A DNA stretch of 64,000 bases. Origin: Pseudomonas viridiflava. Lineage in GTDB: Bacteria; Pseudomonadota; Gammaproteobacteria; Pseudomonadales; Pseudomonadaceae. Positions 10,559-20,101 of the stretch are shown piece after piece (within the stretch, counting starts at the first letter, position 1; every line of letters starts with the position of its first letter). The position numbers were made by a program, and so were the translations under genes. The notes beneath the pieces are model-generated. The model was not told where the DNA came from, made no database searches, and saw only the letters and a list, made by a program, of their open reading frames with translations. The stretch covers positions 496,001 through 560,000 of the forward strand of contig NZ_UTBZ01000001.1 in NCBI RefSeq assembly GCF_900580865.1, read 5' to 3'.

Positions 10559-11356
10559 ATGCTGCTTTCCCTGTACCGCTCGTTGCTTGGCTACCGGGGT
10601 TTCATCCTCGGCAGCGTGCAGCGAGAGTTTCAAGCGCGGTACCGCAATTCTTTATTCGGTGCCCTGTGGCCGATCTTCAATCCACTGTCGATGATCGTCG
10701 TTTACACCGTGATTTTTTCCCACATCATGCGCGCCCGTTTACCCGGGGTGGATGACAGCATGGCCTACAGCGTCTACCTCTGCGCCGGGCTGCTGGCGTG
10801 GGGACTGTTTTCTGAAATCACCTTGCGCAGCCAGAACATGTTTCTGGAAAACGCCAACCTGCTGAAGAAAATCAGCTTCCCGCGCATCTGCCTGCCAGTG
10901 ATTGTGCTGTGCAACGCCGGAATCAACTTCGCGATCATCATCAGCCTGTTCCTGGGCTTTCTGCTGATCACCGGACGCTGGCCAGGCATGGCGTTGCTGG
11001 CGCTGATTCCATTGATCGCCCTGCAAATGATGTTCTGCGCCGGACTGGGCATGGTGCTGGGCGTATTGAATGTGTTCTTCCGCGATGTCGGCCAGCTCTT
11101 CGGCATCTGCCTGCAATTCTGGTTCTGGCTGACGCCGATCGTTTACCCGATCACGATCCTGCCGGAATGGGTGCAGCGCCTGCTGCAACTCAACCCGCTG
11201 ACCAACCTGTTCAGCAGTTATCAGAACCTGTTTCTCTACGGTCAGTGGCCGGTCTGGAGCTCGCTGCTGCCGATCTTCATCACGGGTGTGCTGTTTTGTC
11301 TGATCGGTCTGCGGCTATTTCGCCAGCGCGTCGGCGAAATGGTGGATGAACTCTGA
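10559..11356 (+). CDS. wzm: polysaccharide ABC exporter, membrane subunit
   Basis: A 265-residue ABC-2 type permease with about six hydrophobic helices. The N-terminal REFQARYRNSLFGALW segment is the cytoplasmic coupling region seen in O-antigen and teichoic acid exporters. With Wzt it forms the inner-membrane transporter that moves the undecaprenyl-linked D-rhamnan to the periplasm. The ATG follows the wbpW stop directly, and its stop overlaps the wzt start by one base (TGATG). Confidence 0.94.
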   Translation: MLLSLYRSLLGYRGFILGSVQREFQARYRNSLFGALWPIFNPLSMIVVYTVIFSHIMRARLPGVDDSMAYSVYLCAGLLAWGLFSEITLRSQNMFLENANLLKKISFPRICLPVIVLCNAGINFAIIISLFLGFLLITGRWPGMALLALIPLIALQMMFCAGLGMVLGVLNVFFRDVGQLFGICLQFWFWLTPIVYPITILPEWVQRLLQLNPLTNLFSSYQNLFLYGQWPVWSSLLPIFITGVLFCLIGLRLFRQRVGEMVDEL

Positions 11357-12609
11357 TGGGACATATTCGCGTTACCGGCCTGAGCAAGGCCTATAAACAA
11401 TACCCCAACCGCTGGAGCCGCCTGGCCGAGTGGCTGATCCCGTTTTCGCCGATCCGTCACCACCAGCACTGGGTACTGCGAGACGTCGAATTCGAAATCG
11501 CCCCCGGTGAAGCCGTGGGCATCGTCGGCGCCAACGGCGCTGGCAAAAGCACCTTGCTGAAGATGATCACCGGCACCACCCAACCCACCAGCGGCACGAT
11601 CGAACTGCAAGGCCGCGTGGCCGCACTGCTGGAACTGGGTATGGGCTTCCACCCGGATTTCACCGGGCGTCAGAACGCAATCATGGCCGGTCAACTGTTG
11701 GGGATGCAGCTCGAAGAAATCGAAGCACTGCTGCCCGAGATCGAGCATTTCGCCGAAATCGGCGACGCCATCGACCACCCGGTGCGCACCTATTCCAGCG
11801 GCATGCAAATGCGTCTGGCGTTCAGCGTCGCCACGGCTCGACGCCCGGACATCCTCATCGTCGACGAGGCGCTGTCGGTGGGCGACGCCTACTTCCAGCA
11901 CAAAAGCTTCGAACGCATCCGCAGCTTCCGCAAATCCGGGACCACGCTGCTGATCGTGTCCCACGACCGTTCAGCCATTCAATCGATCTGCGATTCGGCG
12001 ATCCTGCTCAAGGATGGCCGCATGGCCATGTACGGTAAACCGGAACCGGTACTCGATTACTACAACGCGCTGATGGCTGAACGCGAAGGCCAGATCGTCC
12101 GCCAGGAAATGCTCGCCGGGGGCGAAGTGCAAACGGTATCAGGCACTGGCGAAGCAGCCATTCTCGGCGTGCGCCTGCTCGATGAAAACGATCGCAGCAT
12201 CGATGCCGCCGAAGTCGGTCAGCCGGTGGTACTCGAAGTCAAAGTCGAAGTGCGCAAGGACATCGAACGACTAGTGCTGGGCTTTATCCTCAAGGATCGT
12301 CTGGGCCAGATGATGTACGGCATCAACACCCACCGTCTGGACAAGGCGCTAACCGACCTGCACGCCGGCGAGCGTTTCACCTATCGCTTTGCCTTCGTCA
12401 TGGGGCTGGGCAAAGGAAATTATTCCGTATCGCTGAGCCTGTCGCGCCTGGACTCTCACCTCGATCGCAATTTCGAATGGCGTGACTACGGGTTGGTGTT
12501 CCACGTGATCAACAACCGTCAGGAGGATTTCGTCGGCTGTTCGTGGCTTGGCGCCAAGACCACCATCACCCGCGATAGCGAAGTCCGGCCTGTCGAGCGT
12601 TTGCCATGA
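11356..12609 (+). CDS. wzt: polysaccharide ABC exporter, ATP-binding subunit with C-terminal carbohydrate domain
   Basis: A 417-residue ABC ATPase. Walker A is GANGAGKST (58-66), the signature is YSSGMQMRLAFS, and Walker B is ILIVDEALS. The last 150 residues form a separate beta-rich domain like the Wzt C-terminal domain, which in O8/O9a systems recognises the modified chain end before export. That fits with the divergent methyltransferase and glycosyltransferases, which could make such an end group; this functional link is inference. It overlaps wzm by 1 base and wbpX by 4. Confidence 0.94.
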   Translation: MGHIRVTGLSKAYKQYPNRWSRLAEWLIPFSPIRHHQHWVLRDVEFEIAPGEAVGIVGANGAGKSTLLKMITGTTQPTSGTIELQGRVAALLELGMGFHPDFTGRQNAIMAGQLLGMQLEEIEALLPEIEHFAEIGDAIDHPVRTYSSGMQMRLAFSVATARRPDILIVDEALSVGDAYFQHKSFERIRSFRKSGTTLLIVSHDRSAIQSICDSAILLKDGRMAMYGKPEPVLDYYNALMAEREGQIVRQEMLAGGEVQTVSGTGEAAILGVRLLDENDRSIDAAEVGQPVVLEVKVEVRKDIERLVLGFILKDRLGQMMYGINTHRLDKALTDLHAGERFTYRFAFVMGLGKGNYSVSLSLSRLDSHLDRNFEWRDYGLVFHVINNRQEDFVGCSWLGAKTTITRDSEVRPVERLP

Positions 12610-13973
12610 CCCGCCTGCTAGTCGAATGCACTCACGTGTTCCAGCACCCGACGGTCAACTCGGGAATTCAGCGCGTGGTGCGCAACGTCATCAAGCAACT
12701 GCCTGCCAGCGCCGCAGGCGTCGAGTGCATGCCAGTGGTGGTGCTCAATGGCGAACTCTATCGCGTACTGCAACTGGCACCGTTCGATACGCCTTTTTTC
12801 AACAAACTGGAAACCTTCGGTGGACGCCTCGAGCGTCTCGCCCATCGCTTCTGGCAATGGCATCAGAAGCGTGACGCACAATGCACCTCAAAACTGGCGC
12901 GACGGGTTTTGTATGTCGGTTATCGGCTGAGCATTTTCGCTGCGTTCGGCCTGCCGATCCGCCTGATTCGACGGGTCAATCGCACGCAGTTGCTTAAACG
13001 TTGTTCGCCACTGCAACACCAGCCGGGCGATCAACTGGTGCTGCTGGATTCTTCCTGGCACTCGGATTTTTCCGCCCACGTCGAACGGCTCAAACGCGAC
13101 GGCGTCGGCATCATTGCGGTGATCTACGACCTGATCCCGCTGACTCACCCAAAGTTTTACGACACGCGTCTGGTCGACGTTTTCAGCGAGTGGTTCGACT
13201 GGATCACCCGCACGGCCGATGGCTACATGGCGATTTCCGCCACGGTGCGCGATCAGGTACGTGATGAGTTACGGCGCCGGATGGGGAGCGAGCAGACCGA
13301 GAAGCACTGGTTCGATTTCTTTCATCTGGGTTCCGAGCTCGATCTGCATCACAGTCAGGCAACCGTTGAACCGCGCCTGAAGCAGTTGTTCACGACAACC
13401 GATCCGGTCTACTTGATGGTCAGCACCATCGAGCCGCGCAAGAACCACGCGTATCTGCTCGATGCCTTCGATCGCGCCTGGGCCGCAGGCTCGATGGCAC
13501 GACTGTGCATCGCCGGGCGGGTCGGCTGGAAGTGCGACGCCCTGCTTGAGCGGGTACGCAATCATCCGCAACTGAATCAGCGCCTGTTCATGTTCAACGA
13601 CCTCAGCGACACCAGCCTCGAACATGCCTACGCCCACGCCAGTGCGTTGGTGTTCCCGTCGTTCGTCGAAGGATTTGGTTTGCCCCTGGTGGAAGCCATG
13701 CAGCGTGGCTTGCCGGCGATGGGCAGCGATATTGCGGTGTTTCGCGAAATTGGCGGCGAGTTCATGGCGTACTTTGATCTGCAGGACCCGCAAAGCCTTG
13801 CCGACCTGATCGACCAATTCCAGCGCAACGGCCAGTTCCCCGCGGGCCGCGATGTCACGGACTGGCAGTGGATCGGCTGGCGTGAAGCCAGTCAGCAACT
13901 GGTCGAGCGCAGTGTGCGGAATGTTCTGCAAGCGCCGGCGGCGCCAGCGAGGCAACATGCGCATAGCGCTTAA
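12606..13973 (+). CDS. wbpX: D-rhamnosyltransferase, GT4 family
   Basis: A 455-residue GT-B glycosyltransferase. The donor domain begins at STIEPRKNHAYLLDAF, and the nucleotide-sugar loop is EGFGLPLVEAMQRGLP, the GT4 E-x7-E motif. In P. aeruginosa WbpX acts with WbpY and WbpZ to assemble the D-rhamnan repeat, WbpX making the alpha-1,2 link. The N-terminal 200 residues are less conserved and include a basic stretch near residues 80-135. It overlaps wzt by 4 bases and wbpY by 17. The symbol rests on operon order plus family features. Confidence 0.88.
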   Translation: MTRLLVECTHVFQHPTVNSGIQRVVRNVIKQLPASAAGVECMPVVVLNGELYRVLQLAPFDTPFFNKLETFGGRLERLAHRFWQWHQKRDAQCTSKLARRVLYVGYRLSIFAAFGLPIRLIRRVNRTQLLKRCSPLQHQPGDQLVLLDSSWHSDFSAHVERLKRDGVGIIAVIYDLIPLTHPKFYDTRLVDVFSEWFDWITRTADGYMAISATVRDQVRDELRRRMGSEQTEKHWFDFFHLGSELDLHHSQATVEPRLKQLFTTTDPVYLMVSTIEPRKNHAYLLDAFDRAWAAGSMARLCIAGRVGWKCDALLERVRNHPQLNQRLFMFNDLSDTSLEHAYAHASALVFPSFVEGFGLPLVEAMQRGLPAMGSDIAVFREIGGEFMAYFDLQDPQSLADLIDQFQRNGQFPAGRDVTDWQWIGWREASQQLVERSVRNVLQAPAAPARQHAHSA

Positions 13974-15087
13974 CGCACGCATTCTTCAGGCGCCGCGCAC
14001 CGGCATCGGCCATTACGTTGCCGAGTTGGTCAACGCCTTGCGCAGCGAGCCCGACATTGATGTGACGCTGTTCCACGGCTGGGGCTGGAACTCGGCACTG
14101 CCGGAAGCGGCCATGCCCGGTTACTCGCGCCTGACACCGCTGCTGCGACAGATTCCCGGGGCCTATCAGGCGCGCCGCTGGCTGGAGCAGAAACGCTTCG
14201 ATCAAGGGCGCGCGCAAGGTATCGACCTCTATCACGAACCGAGCCTGTGGCCACTGGCCTTCGACGGCCCGACGGTGATCACCCTGCACGATCTGACGCA
14301 CCTGCATTTCCCCGAGACCCAGCCCGCAGCACGGCTCAAGGAAATCGAGCGTCGATTGGCTGTCGGGGTGCAACAGGCGCAGGTGATTCTCACCGACTCG
14401 CAAGCCATTGCCGACGAAGCTCAAGCGTATTTCGGCCTGCCTGCCGAACGCTTTGTGGTGGCACCACTGGGCGTCGCCGCGCGCTTTCATCCGCGTGAGG
14501 CGAGCGCCATTGACGCGGTGCTCAAGGCGCACGCGGTTGCGGCGCGGGAATATTTCCTGTGTGTGGGCACGCTGGAGCCGCGCAAGAACCTTGGGCTGGC
14601 TCTGCGCGCCCATGCCTTGTTGCCAGAAGCGGTGCGTCAGCGCTTCCCGCTGCTGATCGTCGGCATGGCCGGCTGGGAGCGCGAGCAGTTCAGTGAAGCG
14701 TTGCGTCAGGCACTGGCCAGCGGTCATGTTTGCCTGCTCGGCTATCTGCCCGACGAACAAGTGGCGCAGCTGTTGGCCGGCGCCCGGGCGCTGATTTTTC
14801 CGTCGCTGTATGAAGGTTTTGGTCTGCCGGTACTGGAGGCCATGGCCAGCGGCACTCCAGTGCTGCTCACGCGCTCTTCGGCGATGCCGGAAGTCGCCGG
14901 CGCGGCGGGCAACTATATTGAAGCTGACGATGCAGAAGGCCTGCGCGATGCGCTGAGCCGACTGATCGACGATCAAGCGCATTGGCAGGCATGCCAAGAA
15001 GCCGGGTTGCAGCAGTCACGGCTTTTTTCCTGGGAGCGTTGTGCACAGGCCACGGCCGGTGCCTACCGCCAGGCCATGGGAGGTTGA
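13957..15087 (+). CDS. wbpY: D-rhamnosyltransferase, GT4 family
   Basis: A 376-residue GT4 enzyme. The start is the ATG at 13957 (MRIALNARIL), because the longer reading frame upstream runs inside wbpX and has a basic, unrelated sequence. Motifs: VITLHDLTHLHFPE in the acceptor domain, VGTLEPRKNLGLAL at the domain junction, and YEGFGLPVLEAMASGTP at the donor site. In P. aeruginosa WbpY adds alpha-1,3-linked D-rhamnose. The gene overlaps wbpX by 17 bases and abuts wbpZ. Confidence 0.88.
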   Translation: MRIALNARILQAPRTGIGHYVAELVNALRSEPDIDVTLFHGWGWNSALPEAAMPGYSRLTPLLRQIPGAYQARRWLEQKRFDQGRAQGIDLYHEPSLWPLAFDGPTVITLHDLTHLHFPETQPAARLKEIERRLAVGVQQAQVILTDSQAIADEAQAYFGLPAERFVVAPLGVAARFHPREASAIDAVLKAHAVAAREYFLCVGTLEPRKNLGLALRAHALLPEAVRQRFPLLIVGMAGWEREQFSEALRQALASGHVCLLGYLPDEQVAQLLAGARALIFPSLYEGFGLPVLEAMASGTPVLLTRSSAMPEVAGAAGNYIEADDAEGLRDALSRLIDDQAHWQACQEAGLQQSRLFSWERCAQATAGAYRQAMGG

Positions 15088-16218
15088 ATGCGAGTTCTTC
15101 ATTTTTTCAAAACGTACCTGCCCGACTCGGTCGGCGGCATTGAGCAAGTGATCTTCCAACTGTGCGAAAGCGGCGCCCAACACGGCATCGACGGCCAGGT
15201 GCTGACGCTCAGCGCCGACCCGACGCCCGCCGTGGTGCAACTCGGTCACCACGAAGTGCACCGGGCCAAACTCGACATCCAGTTCGCCTCTACCGGGTTC
15301 TCATGGAGCGTGTTCAAACAGTTTCGCGAGATGGCTGCCGAGGCCGATGTCGTCAATTATCACTTCCCATGGCCGTTCATGGACCTGGTGCATTTCGCCA
15401 GCGCCAGGAACAAGCCCACCGTGGTGACCTACCACTCGGACATTATTCGCCAGAAGCACCTGCTCAAACTCTATCGACCGCTGATGAACCGCTTCCTCGC
15501 CAGTGCCAACCGCATAGTTGCGGCGTCGCCAAACTACCTGCACACCAGCGATGTGTTGCAACAGTTTCAGGACAAGACCCGGGTGATCCCCTACGGTTTG
15601 AACAAGGCCGGTTATCCACAGGCAGATACCGAACGGATGAATCGCTGGCGCCAGCAGCTTGGGGATAAGTTTTTCCTGTTTGTCGGCGTGATGCGTTACT
15701 ACAAAGGCCTGCACATTTTGCTCGAGGCCCTTAAAGACGTGGACTATCCCGTCGTCATCGTTGGTGCCGGGCCGCTGGAACTGGAGCTGCACGCTCAAGC
15801 GCAGGCGTTGGGACTGCGCAACATTCATTTCCTCGGGCGCCTGGGTGACGAGGACAAAGTCGCACTGCTGCAACTGAGCTACGCCATTGTGTTCCCGTCA
15901 CACCTGCGCTCGGAAGCGTTCGGCATTTCTTTGCTGGAAGGCGCGATGTACGGCAAACCGATGATCTCCAGCGAGATCGGCACCGGCACCAGCTACATCA
16001 ATATCCACAACGAAACCGGGCTGGTGGTACCGCCAAGTCATCCACAGGCGTTTCGCGAAGCGATGCGCACACTCTGGGAAGACCCGGTGCGCGCCGCCGC
16101 CATGGGGGTGAAAGCTGAAGCGCGTTACCGGCAGTTATTCACAGCCGATGAAATGGGGCGCAAGTGGACAGAGCTGTATCAGGAGTTGCTGGAAGAGAAA
16201 TCGCTGTCCTACGCCTGA
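15088..16218 (+). CDS. wbpZ: D-rhamnosyltransferase, GT4 family
   Basis: A 376-residue GT4 enzyme and last gene of the D-rhamnan operon. The N-terminus MRVLHFFKTYLPDSVGGIEQ is the classic GT4 acceptor-domain opening with a glycine loop. The donor side has FLFVGVMRYYKGLHILLEAL and SEAFGISLLEGAMYGKP. In P. aeruginosa WbpZ adds the first D-rhamnose to the lipid-linked primer. It starts immediately after the wbpY stop, and a REPIN lies 24 bases downstream where a terminator would be expected. Confidence 0.88.
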   Translation: MRVLHFFKTYLPDSVGGIEQVIFQLCESGAQHGIDGQVLTLSADPTPAVVQLGHHEVHRAKLDIQFASTGFSWSVFKQFREMAAEADVVNYHFPWPFMDLVHFASARNKPTVVTYHSDIIRQKHLLKLYRPLMNRFLASANRIVAASPNYLHTSDVLQQFQDKTRVIPYGLNKAGYPQADTERMNRWRQQLGDKFFLFVGVMRYYKGLHILLEALKDVDYPVVIVGAGPLELELHAQAQALGLRNIHFLGRLGDEDKVALLQLSYAIVFPSHLRSEAFGISLLEGAMYGKPMISSEIGTGTSYINIHNETGLVVPPSHPQAFREAMRTLWEDPVRAAAMGVKAEARYRQLFTADEMGRKWTELYQELLEEKSLSYA

Positions 16219-16242
16219 ACCCTGTTTTGGAACGCATACCCA

Positions 16243-16333
16243 CTGTGGGAGCGAGCCTGCTCGCGAAAGCGGACTGTCAGCAACAATGATGTTGACTGAT
16301 CCGACGCATTCGCGAGCAGGCTCGCTCCCACAG
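16243..16333. repeat. REPIN (two inverted REP sequences)
   Basis: Perfect 25 bp inverted arms: CTGTGGGAGCGAGCCTGCTC and the following CGCGAA at 16243-16267, and the reverse complement at 16309-16333, separated by 41 bp. The spacer contains ATGATGTTGACTGAT, close to the spacer of the copies at 1853 and 24229. It sits between the convergent wbpZ and reductase genes and could stabilise or terminate both mRNAs. Confidence 0.92.
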
Positions 16334-16355
16334 GGTATTTGTGGTGGGTTCGGAA

Positions 16356-18386
16356 TTACAGATCCAGCACTAAAGGCTGCGTACTTTGTGCCGGCACCGC
16401 GCAGCAAATCAGTACATGCCCCGCTTCCGGAATATCCGCCGGCACCTGTGGATAATTCACTGCACCGCTAACCAGCCGGGTCTTACAGGTTCCACACGAA
16501 CCACCGCGGCAACTGAACTCCGGACGTAATCCGCGGCTTTCTGCCAGCTCCAGCAAACTGCCGCCATCGGGCTGCCAGCGCGCCTCTTTTGCCGAGCGCT
16601 CGAACACCACCGGCACCGAAGTGGTCGCTGCGGGCGGTTGCTCGATCACGATCGCGTCCGGATCGTTCTGACGTTTCAAGGTCGACGGGCCAAAGGTTTC
16701 CGCGTGAATCTGCGCATCGCGCACATCCAGTTCACGCAAAGTGTCGTACAGCCCTTGAGTAAAATCACCGGGGCCGCAGAGCACAAAGTCGAGCTGATCA
16801 AAATCTTCGGCTTGCAGCAGGTTCCTCAGCACTATGCCGTCGATGCGCCCACGCACATCGAAATCCTCGCCCTCTCGCAGATCCGCTTCCGGCTGGCTGA
16901 GCAGACGCAGGACTCGCACAGAGTCGCCCGCGGTTTCGAGCAGACGATCCAGCTCCTTGCGAAACGGTTGATCCGCCAGACTGCGGGAACTCTGCAACAA
17001 CAATGTCGGACGAATTCCCCGCGTCCGCAGGCCTTGGTACACCACCTCGCGCAGCATCGACAGCAACGGCGTGATTCCCACCCCGGCGGCCAGCAGCACC
17101 AACGGTCGCTGCTCCAGCGGTGCCACGGTGAAATGCCCCTGCGGTGCCCGCGCCTCAAGCACATCGCCAACGCGGATCTGCTCATGCAGGTGCGACGAAA
17201 TCAGCCCTTCGCGCTTGACGCTGATCCGGTAGAAACCATCCGATGGCGCACTCGAAAGACTGTAGGTACGGATATGCACCTCGCCATCAATCGTGAAACG
17301 CACTGGCAAATGCTGACCAGCGAGAAACACTGGCAACCCGGCGCCATCGGTTGGCTCCAGATAGATTGAACGGATGCTGCGACTTTCTGCTTCAATCTTC
17401 GCTACGCGCAGCGGCCGCCACTGGTTGCCCAGCGCCTGCGCCTGCAAACGCGCATCCGCCTCAGCCCAATTGCCGGTCAACAGACTGGTCGGCGACATGC
17501 CGTCGAAGCGCCAGCGCAACGCCAGGGCTGCCGGGCGGCGCACCAGTTTCTCCACCTCAAATGTCCACAACCTTTCCGCACCTTGGAAGGCTTCGATCTG
17601 CGGGTCATCGAGAAGAATCTCGGTACGCCCGCTCAGTTGCAGCAGATCGCCTGTGGAAAAGTCGATGAACAGCAAACCAGCCTTAGGGTTGAGCAACAAA
17701 TTGCCGAGGGTGTTGAAATGTAGATTGCCGGCGAAGTCGGGGATGGTCAGACGATTGCCTTCCACCCGTACGAAACCGGCCTGGCCACCCCGGTGGGAAA
17801 CATCCACCGCGCGATCGCCCTCGACATCCACATAACTGGCGACGAAGAACGTATCGGCGCCAGCGATCAGCGAGATGGCGGCGTCATCGAGGCCGTTCAG
17901 ATGCTGAGCCGGACGAGCATTCGGATCCGTCAGCGGCACACGTTGAAACTGGCGCAACTGAATGTACTGCGGGCAATTGCCGAAAGCCTGATCCACGCTC
18001 ACATCGAAGCCGTCGGCCGTCAGATTGCCAACATGACCGTTAAGGCGATTGCGCCGGCGAGTGTGCAACTCGATACCGAGCAAACCGATCGGCTTGCCAT
18101 TACCCAGTTGCGCCGGATCATCGGCAGCGACCTGGCTGGCAAAATGCAGATGCTCGGGATCAGGCGAATGGGCAAACCCCGGCGCGCCTTCGAGCACACT
18201 GGCCCACGGCCGCCCCTGCGCATCGACTGCGCCGTACAGCAGGAAAGGTAGTTGCTGATAGAACTCACGGTGCTGATCCGGCATCCAGGTGCGAATCACC
18301 TTGCGCCCGAAGGCTTCCATGCGCTCGGCAACGCCGACATGGGCCTGTAACTGTTGCTCGCCAGCGTGCCACGGTGAACGTTCCAT
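16356..18386 (-). CDS. three-domain flavin/ferredoxin reductase (PNPOx-like + FNR-like + 2Fe-2S)
   Basis: A 676-residue fusion. Residues about 45-290 resemble the pyridoxamine-phosphate-oxidase FMN split barrel (AGLLFIDFSTGDLLQLSGR). Residues about 325-560 are a ferredoxin-NADP reductase module with FAD motif RTYSLSS at 373-379 and nucleotide-binding LLAAGVGITPLL. The C-terminus is a plant-type 2Fe-2S domain with C626-x4-C631-x2-C634 and a Cys pair at 661-662. I chose the ATG at 18386, preceded by GGAGAGG; the longer frame upstream overlaps the GST gene. It should pass electrons from NAD(P)H through FAD to the iron-sulphur centre. The natural substrate is unknown. GST lies 46 bp upstream on the same strand. 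Confidence 0.88.
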   Translation of the reverse strand: MERSPWHAGEQQLQAHVGVAERMEAFGRKVIRTWMPDQHREFYQQLPFLLYGAVDAQGRPWASVLEGAPGFAHSPDPEHLHFASQVAADDPAQLGNGKPIGLLGIELHTRRRNRLNGHVGNLTADGFDVSVDQAFGNCPQYIQLRQFQRVPLTDPNARPAQHLNGLDDAAISLIAGADTFFVASYVDVEGDRAVDVSHRGGQAGFVRVEGNRLTIPDFAGNLHFNTLGNLLLNPKAGLLFIDFSTGDLLQLSGRTEILLDDPQIEAFQGAERLWTFEVEKLVRRPAALALRWRFDGMSPTSLLTGNWAEADARLQAQALGNQWRPLRVAKIEAESRSIRSIYLEPTDGAGLPVFLAGQHLPVRFTIDGEVHIRTYSLSSAPSDGFYRISVKREGLISSHLHEQIRVGDVLEARAPQGHFTVAPLEQRPLVLLAAGVGITPLLSMLREVVYQGLRTRGIRPTLLLQSSRSLADQPFRKELDRLLETAGDSVRVLRLLSQPEADLREGEDFDVRGRIDGIVLRNLLQAEDFDQLDFVLCGPGDFTQGLYDTLRELDVRDAQIHAETFGPSTLKRQNDPDAIVIEQPPAATTSVPVVFERSAKEARWQPDGGSLLELAESRGLRPEFSCRGGSCGTCKTRLVSGAVNYPQVPADIPEAGHVLICCAVPAQSTQPLVLDL

Positions 18387-18432
18387 CACGACCTCTCCCC
18401 TGCACCGTCGGCACAGTGTGGATTGCGAAAAA

Positions 18433-19059
18433 TCAGGCGGTGGTTTGCAGGCCGGCGACAGTGCGTGGCATGCCGACGAAGCCGGACAAGGCTTCAACCC
18501 GGGCCAGCCAGGCGCGAACGTTGCCGTATTCATCCAGCGACACGTTGCCTTCCGGCGCGTGTGCGATGTAACTGTAGGCAGAAACGTCGGCAATGCTCGG
18601 TTCGTCGCCAGCCAGATACGCGGTTTTTCCCAACTCGATGTCCATCACCTTGAGCAGGTTGTGTGCACGGGTGATCGCCTCTTCGGCATTCAGTTGTGCG
18701 CCGAACACCGTAACCAACCGCGCTGCAGCGGGTCCGAAGGCAATCGGCCCGGCGGCGGCCGACAACCAGCGCTGCACCCGTGCGGCGCCGACCGGGTCGG
18801 TTGGCAGCCAACGACCGTGGCCGTATTTCTGCGCCAGATAGACCAGAATCGCATTGGAGTCAGCCAACACCACGCCGTCGTCATCAATGGCCGGCACCTG
18901 CCCGAAACTGTTGATCGCCAGATACGCCGGCTGCTTGTGCTCACCTTTGGCCAGATCGACGAAGATCAGCTCGGTCGGCAATTGCAGCAGGGACAACATC
19001 AGCTCGACCCGGTGGGCGTGGCCGGAGCGTGGAAAGTTGTAGAGTTTGATCGCTTGCAT
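18433..19059 (-). CDS. glutathione S-transferase family protein
   Basis: A 208-residue cytosolic GST-fold protein. The N-terminal thioredoxin-like half starts [20 protein letters not shown], with the Ser/Arg-rich active-site turn of bacterial GSTs, then the cis-Pro region [20 protein letters not shown] (the DSNAIL motif binds the glutathione gamma-glutamyl part). The helical C-terminal half contains [17 protein letters not shown]. It probably shares a transcript with the flavin/ferredoxin fusion downstream, suggesting detoxification or redox handling of a small molecule. The substrate cannot be inferred. Confidence 0.9.
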   Translation of the reverse strand: MQAIKLYNFPRSGHAHRVELMLSLLQLPTELIFVDLAKGEHKQPAYLAINSFGQVPAIDDDGVVLADSNAILVYLAQKYGHGRWLPTDPVGAARVQRWLSAAAGPIAFGPAAARLVTVFGAQLNAEEAITRAHNLLKVMDIELGKTAYLAGDEPSIADVSAYSYIAHAPEGNVSLDEYGNVRAWLARVEALSGFVGMPRTVAGLQTTA

Positions 19060-19164
19060 GGTCGACTCCGCTGAACAGGGGCGCCGCTGCGGGGATGAGA
19101 GCGCCGATGGAGGCCATCTTGCGCTGATCGCGAAAACAACAGAATCACCAGCAACTGCAATCGA

Positions 19165-20091
19165 TTATTTCACTGAGTGAAATAACGCAGCATTTTTCAA
19201 GGCCGGATGTTCGCGCAAAGCCTCTGCCGTGAAATCGACAAAACTGCGGATCCGCGCGGGAGCCTTGCGCCCACCCTGATAGACGACGTGGATGGGCAGC
19301 GGCGGCAGTTCAAATTCGGCGAGCACTATTTCCAGTGTGCCGGCGGCAACCTGACTCGCCACTTGATAGGACAACACCCGGGTCAAACCCAAGCCCGTGC
19401 AAGCTGCGGTAATCGCAGCCTGATTGGCGGTCACGATCAGCCGCGGCTCAGGACGCACGCTGAGCGGTTCGCCCGCGTCGAGAAACGGCCAACTGCGTTG
19501 CTGGCCAATCGCTGAAGTCGCCACCACTGGCGCGCCCGCCAACGCGTGAGGGTGAAGCGGTCGTCCATACTCGGCAAAATATTTCGGCGAGCCGCAAATG
19601 ACCCGACGCACCTCACCTACCCGAACCGCGTGCTGATTGCTGTCCGGCAGATCGCCGATGCGCACCGCCACATCGATGCCTTCCTCGACCATGTTGACGA
19701 TCCGATCAACCAACACAGCGTTGATCGTGACATCCGGATACTGCGCGAGATAACGCGCCATCACCGGCGTCACAAACAAATCACCGAACAACACCGGCGC
19801 CGTCACCGTCAGTTGCCCACGCGGCTCGGCATGACTGCCCGCCGCCGAATCCTCGGCCTCCTGCACCTCGGCGAGAATCCGCCGACAGTCTTCCAGATAA
19901 CGCTGCCCCGCTTCGCTCAAATGCACACTGCGCGTGGTGCGGATCAACAACTGCGTACCAATCCGCAACTCCAGTGCCGCCACCGCCCGCGTCACGCTCG
20001 CCGCAGAGAGACCCAGACGCCGCGCGGCGGCGGAGAAACCTTGCTCTTGGGCGACAGTGGTGAAGATGTGCATTTCCTGGAAGCGATCCAT
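19165..20091 (-). CDS. LysR-family transcriptional regulator
   Basis: A 308-residue LysR-type regulator. The N-terminal winged helix-turn-helix is typical (FTTVAQEQGFSAAARRLGLS, then SVTRAVAALELRIGTQLLIRTTRSVHLSEAG, residues about 10-60). The rest is the substrate-binding-like effector domain (QLTVTAPVLFGDLFVTPVM, then VDVAVRIGDLPDS). It lies upstream of GST in the same direction with a 105 bp gap. LysR regulators often control adjacent genes, so regulation of GST and the reductase is plausible but not shown. Confidence 0.93.
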   Translation of the reverse strand: MDRFQEMHIFTTVAQEQGFSAAARRLGLSAASVTRAVAALELRIGTQLLIRTTRSVHLSEAGQRYLEDCRRILAEVQEAEDSAAGSHAEPRGQLTVTAPVLFGDLFVTPVMARYLAQYPDVTINAVLVDRIVNMVEEGIDVAVRIGDLPDSNQHAVRVGEVRRVICGSPKYFAEYGRPLHPHALAGAPVVATSAIGQQRSWPFLDAGEPLSVRPEPRLIVTANQAAITAACTGLGLTRVLSYQVASQVAAGTLEIVLAEFELPPLPIHVVYQGGRKAPARIRSFVDFTAEALREHPALKNAALFHSVK

Positions 20092-20101
20092 TCCTTGACT
20101 C

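Noticed and set aside
12497..12512. parS-like sequence in wzt (TGTTCCACGTGATCAA)
   Set aside because: Only the left half and centre match (12/16), and the right half-site is lost, so ParB binding is unlikely.
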